DNA of 5,867 bases, from NCBI GenBank assembly GCA_900554455.1, contig USHT01000080.1, positions 1 through 5,867 of the forward strand, read 5' to 3'. The stretch's first letter is position 1, and every line of letters starts with the position of its first letter. Made by a program: the position numbers and the translations under genes. The notes beneath the pieces were generated by a model. The model was not told the DNA's origin. It did not search any database and saw nothing but the letters and a program-made list of their open reading frames with translations. Source of the DNA: an uncultured Collinsella sp. Its GTDB lineage: Bacteria; Actinomycetota; Coriobacteriia; Coriobacteriales; Coriobacteriaceae. Of the stretch, positions 5,165 through 5,867 are shown piece by piece.

Positions 5165-5204
5165 AAAAACGGGCGTCTCGGATGTTTGTCCGAACCGCCC
5201 GTTT
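5165..5204 (-). terminator. Rho-independent terminator of the DUF4430 gene
   Basis: AAACGGGCG (5167-5175) pairs with CGCCCGTTT (5196-5204); an inner TCGGA/TCCGA stem (5178-5182, 5189-5193) extends it. Read on the minus strand it begins 20 bases after the stop and ends in TTTTTAT. Confidence 0.88.
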
Positions 5205-5224
5205 GATGCGATATGTCGAGGCCC

Positions 5225-5867
5225 CTAGCCTGTCACGTAATACCAGACCACGTTGTCGCCGTTTGAGAGAACGTAGTTGCTGCAGGCTGTCATGGGCGTT
5301 GTGCCGTTGACGGAATAACACCAGCCGCTACCGCTTCCATAGTTTTCATCCTTCTCGGCCAGGCCACCGATGGCGGCAACATAAGTGCCAAACGACGAGC
5401 CACGCGCATTTATAGAAATACCCAGCGCGCAGAGAGCGTCGTAGGCAGTTGCTCCCTCATTAAAGGTGTAGGTACCACCAGCGGACACAGGATTGCCCAC
5501 AGCGCTCGAAGTAACCGAGACAGTCACGGTAACGTAGCTAGACTCCTGAGAGACGCTCTGGTTGCCCGAGGGGGCATTACTGTTATCAGGAACGGCAGAA
5601 GGCCCACCGGACGTTGCCGAATTCTGAGAAGCCGACTGACTGTTGTCAGTCTTTTTATTTCCTGCTCCTTTTTCGCCGGACTTCTTGCTATCCGAGTTCT
5701 TGTCCGATTCCTTGTCCGAAGACTCGGAATCTTTCTTGGAGTCAGATTTGTCAGAACCCCTAGACCCGTCATTCGTATCATCAGAAGATTTGGAATCCTT
5801 GGACCCGGCCTTGCCCGAAGCGACAGTCGAGCCGGACCCATTGCCATCCTTGGCGACGATGCTCTCC
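5225..5867 (-). CDS. Partial DUF4430 domain protein with Ser/Asp/Lys-rich linker (N terminus outside window)
   Basis: The minus-strand frame is open from the window edge to a TAG at 5225-5227, giving the last 213 residues. Visible residues 8-110 are low-complexity: first Gly/Ser, then Ser, Asp, Lys and Glu runs (KDSKSSDDTNDGS, DSKKDSESSDKESDKNSDSKK), then Ser/Gln/Asn/Pro-rich. Residues 132-213 fit a DUF4430 (transcobalamin C-terminal-like) domain: a Y-T-F-N-E-G-A-T-A-Y-D-A-L opening, GSGWCYSVNG near 178-187, and a terminal S-N-G-D-N-V-V-W-Y-Y-V. Such domains occur in secreted or surface proteins of Gram-positive gut bacteria, often at the end of larger proteins. The linker suits an extracellular spacer. 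No LPXTG anchor is present at the C terminus, so attachment, if any, must come from the missing N-terminal part. The ligand is unknown. An internal GTG at 5527 is only a valine codon. Confidence 0.85.
   Translation of the reverse strand, partial: ESIVAKDGNGSGSTVASGKAGSKDSKSSDDTNDGSRGSDKSDSKKDSESSDKESDKNSDSKKSGEKGAGNKKTDNSQSASQNSATSGGPSAVPDNSNAPSGNQSVSQESSYVTVTVSVTSSAVGNPVSAGGTYTFNEGATAYDALCALGISINARGSSFGTYVAAIGGLAEKDENYGSGSGWCYSVNGTTPMTACSNYVLSNGDNVVWYYVTG

Noticed and set aside
4766..5321. Three overlapping open frames of 126-146 residues through the repeat array (4766-5206 +, 4786-5166 +, 4920-5321 -)
   Set aside because: They run through the gtrA or DUF4430 terminators, have no ribosome sites, mutually overlap, and stay open because of the 62-bp repeat composition. 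The peptides look like no protein domain.

Overview
The window is GC-rich and densely coded. Its class III fructose-1,6-bisphosphatase, DegV protein, paired small GtrA membrane proteins and DUF4430 surface protein together suggest a gut actinobacterium of the class Coriobacteriia, most likely Collinsella or a close relative. This placement is inferred from protein character and recollection, not from a search.

Layout from left to right. Positions 3-371 (+) hold the C-terminal end of an unrecognised gene, closed by a hairpin terminator that it may share with the convergent degV gene (452-1342, -). A 320-base AT-richer region, 1343-1662, separates degV from the divergent fbp locus. It carries two inverted repeats and five copies of the heptamer TTTACCA/TGGTAAA. 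The fbp gene (1663-3652, +) is broken: a 73-bp tandem but strongly diverged duplication (copies at 2371 and 2444) shifts the frame and splits it into 266-aa and 402-aa pieces. Removing 73 bases restores exactly one 638-codon reading frame. Two GtrA-family membrane protein genes follow (3731-4126 and 4346-4753, +). They are separated by a 16-bp perfect hairpin and a promoter-like region with an 11-bp inverted repeat, and the second ends at a textbook terminator (4780-4813). From 4832 to 5156 lies a non-coding array: a 14-bp motif in alternating orientation with a strict 62-bp period. A minus-strand terminator and the C-terminal 213 residues of a DUF4430 protein with a Ser/Asp/Lys-rich linker (5225-5867, -) close the window.

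Functionally, fbp would supply gluconeogenic fructose-6-phosphate. GtrA proteins are usually tied to membrane handling of lipid-linked sugars for cell-surface glycans, DegV proteins bind fatty acids, and the DUF4430 protein is probably displayed outside the cell. No single pathway ties the genes together; the neighbourhood looks like ordinary chromosome. The two items most worth a second look are the divergent duplication that breaks fbp and the phased alternating 62-bp array at 4832-5156.
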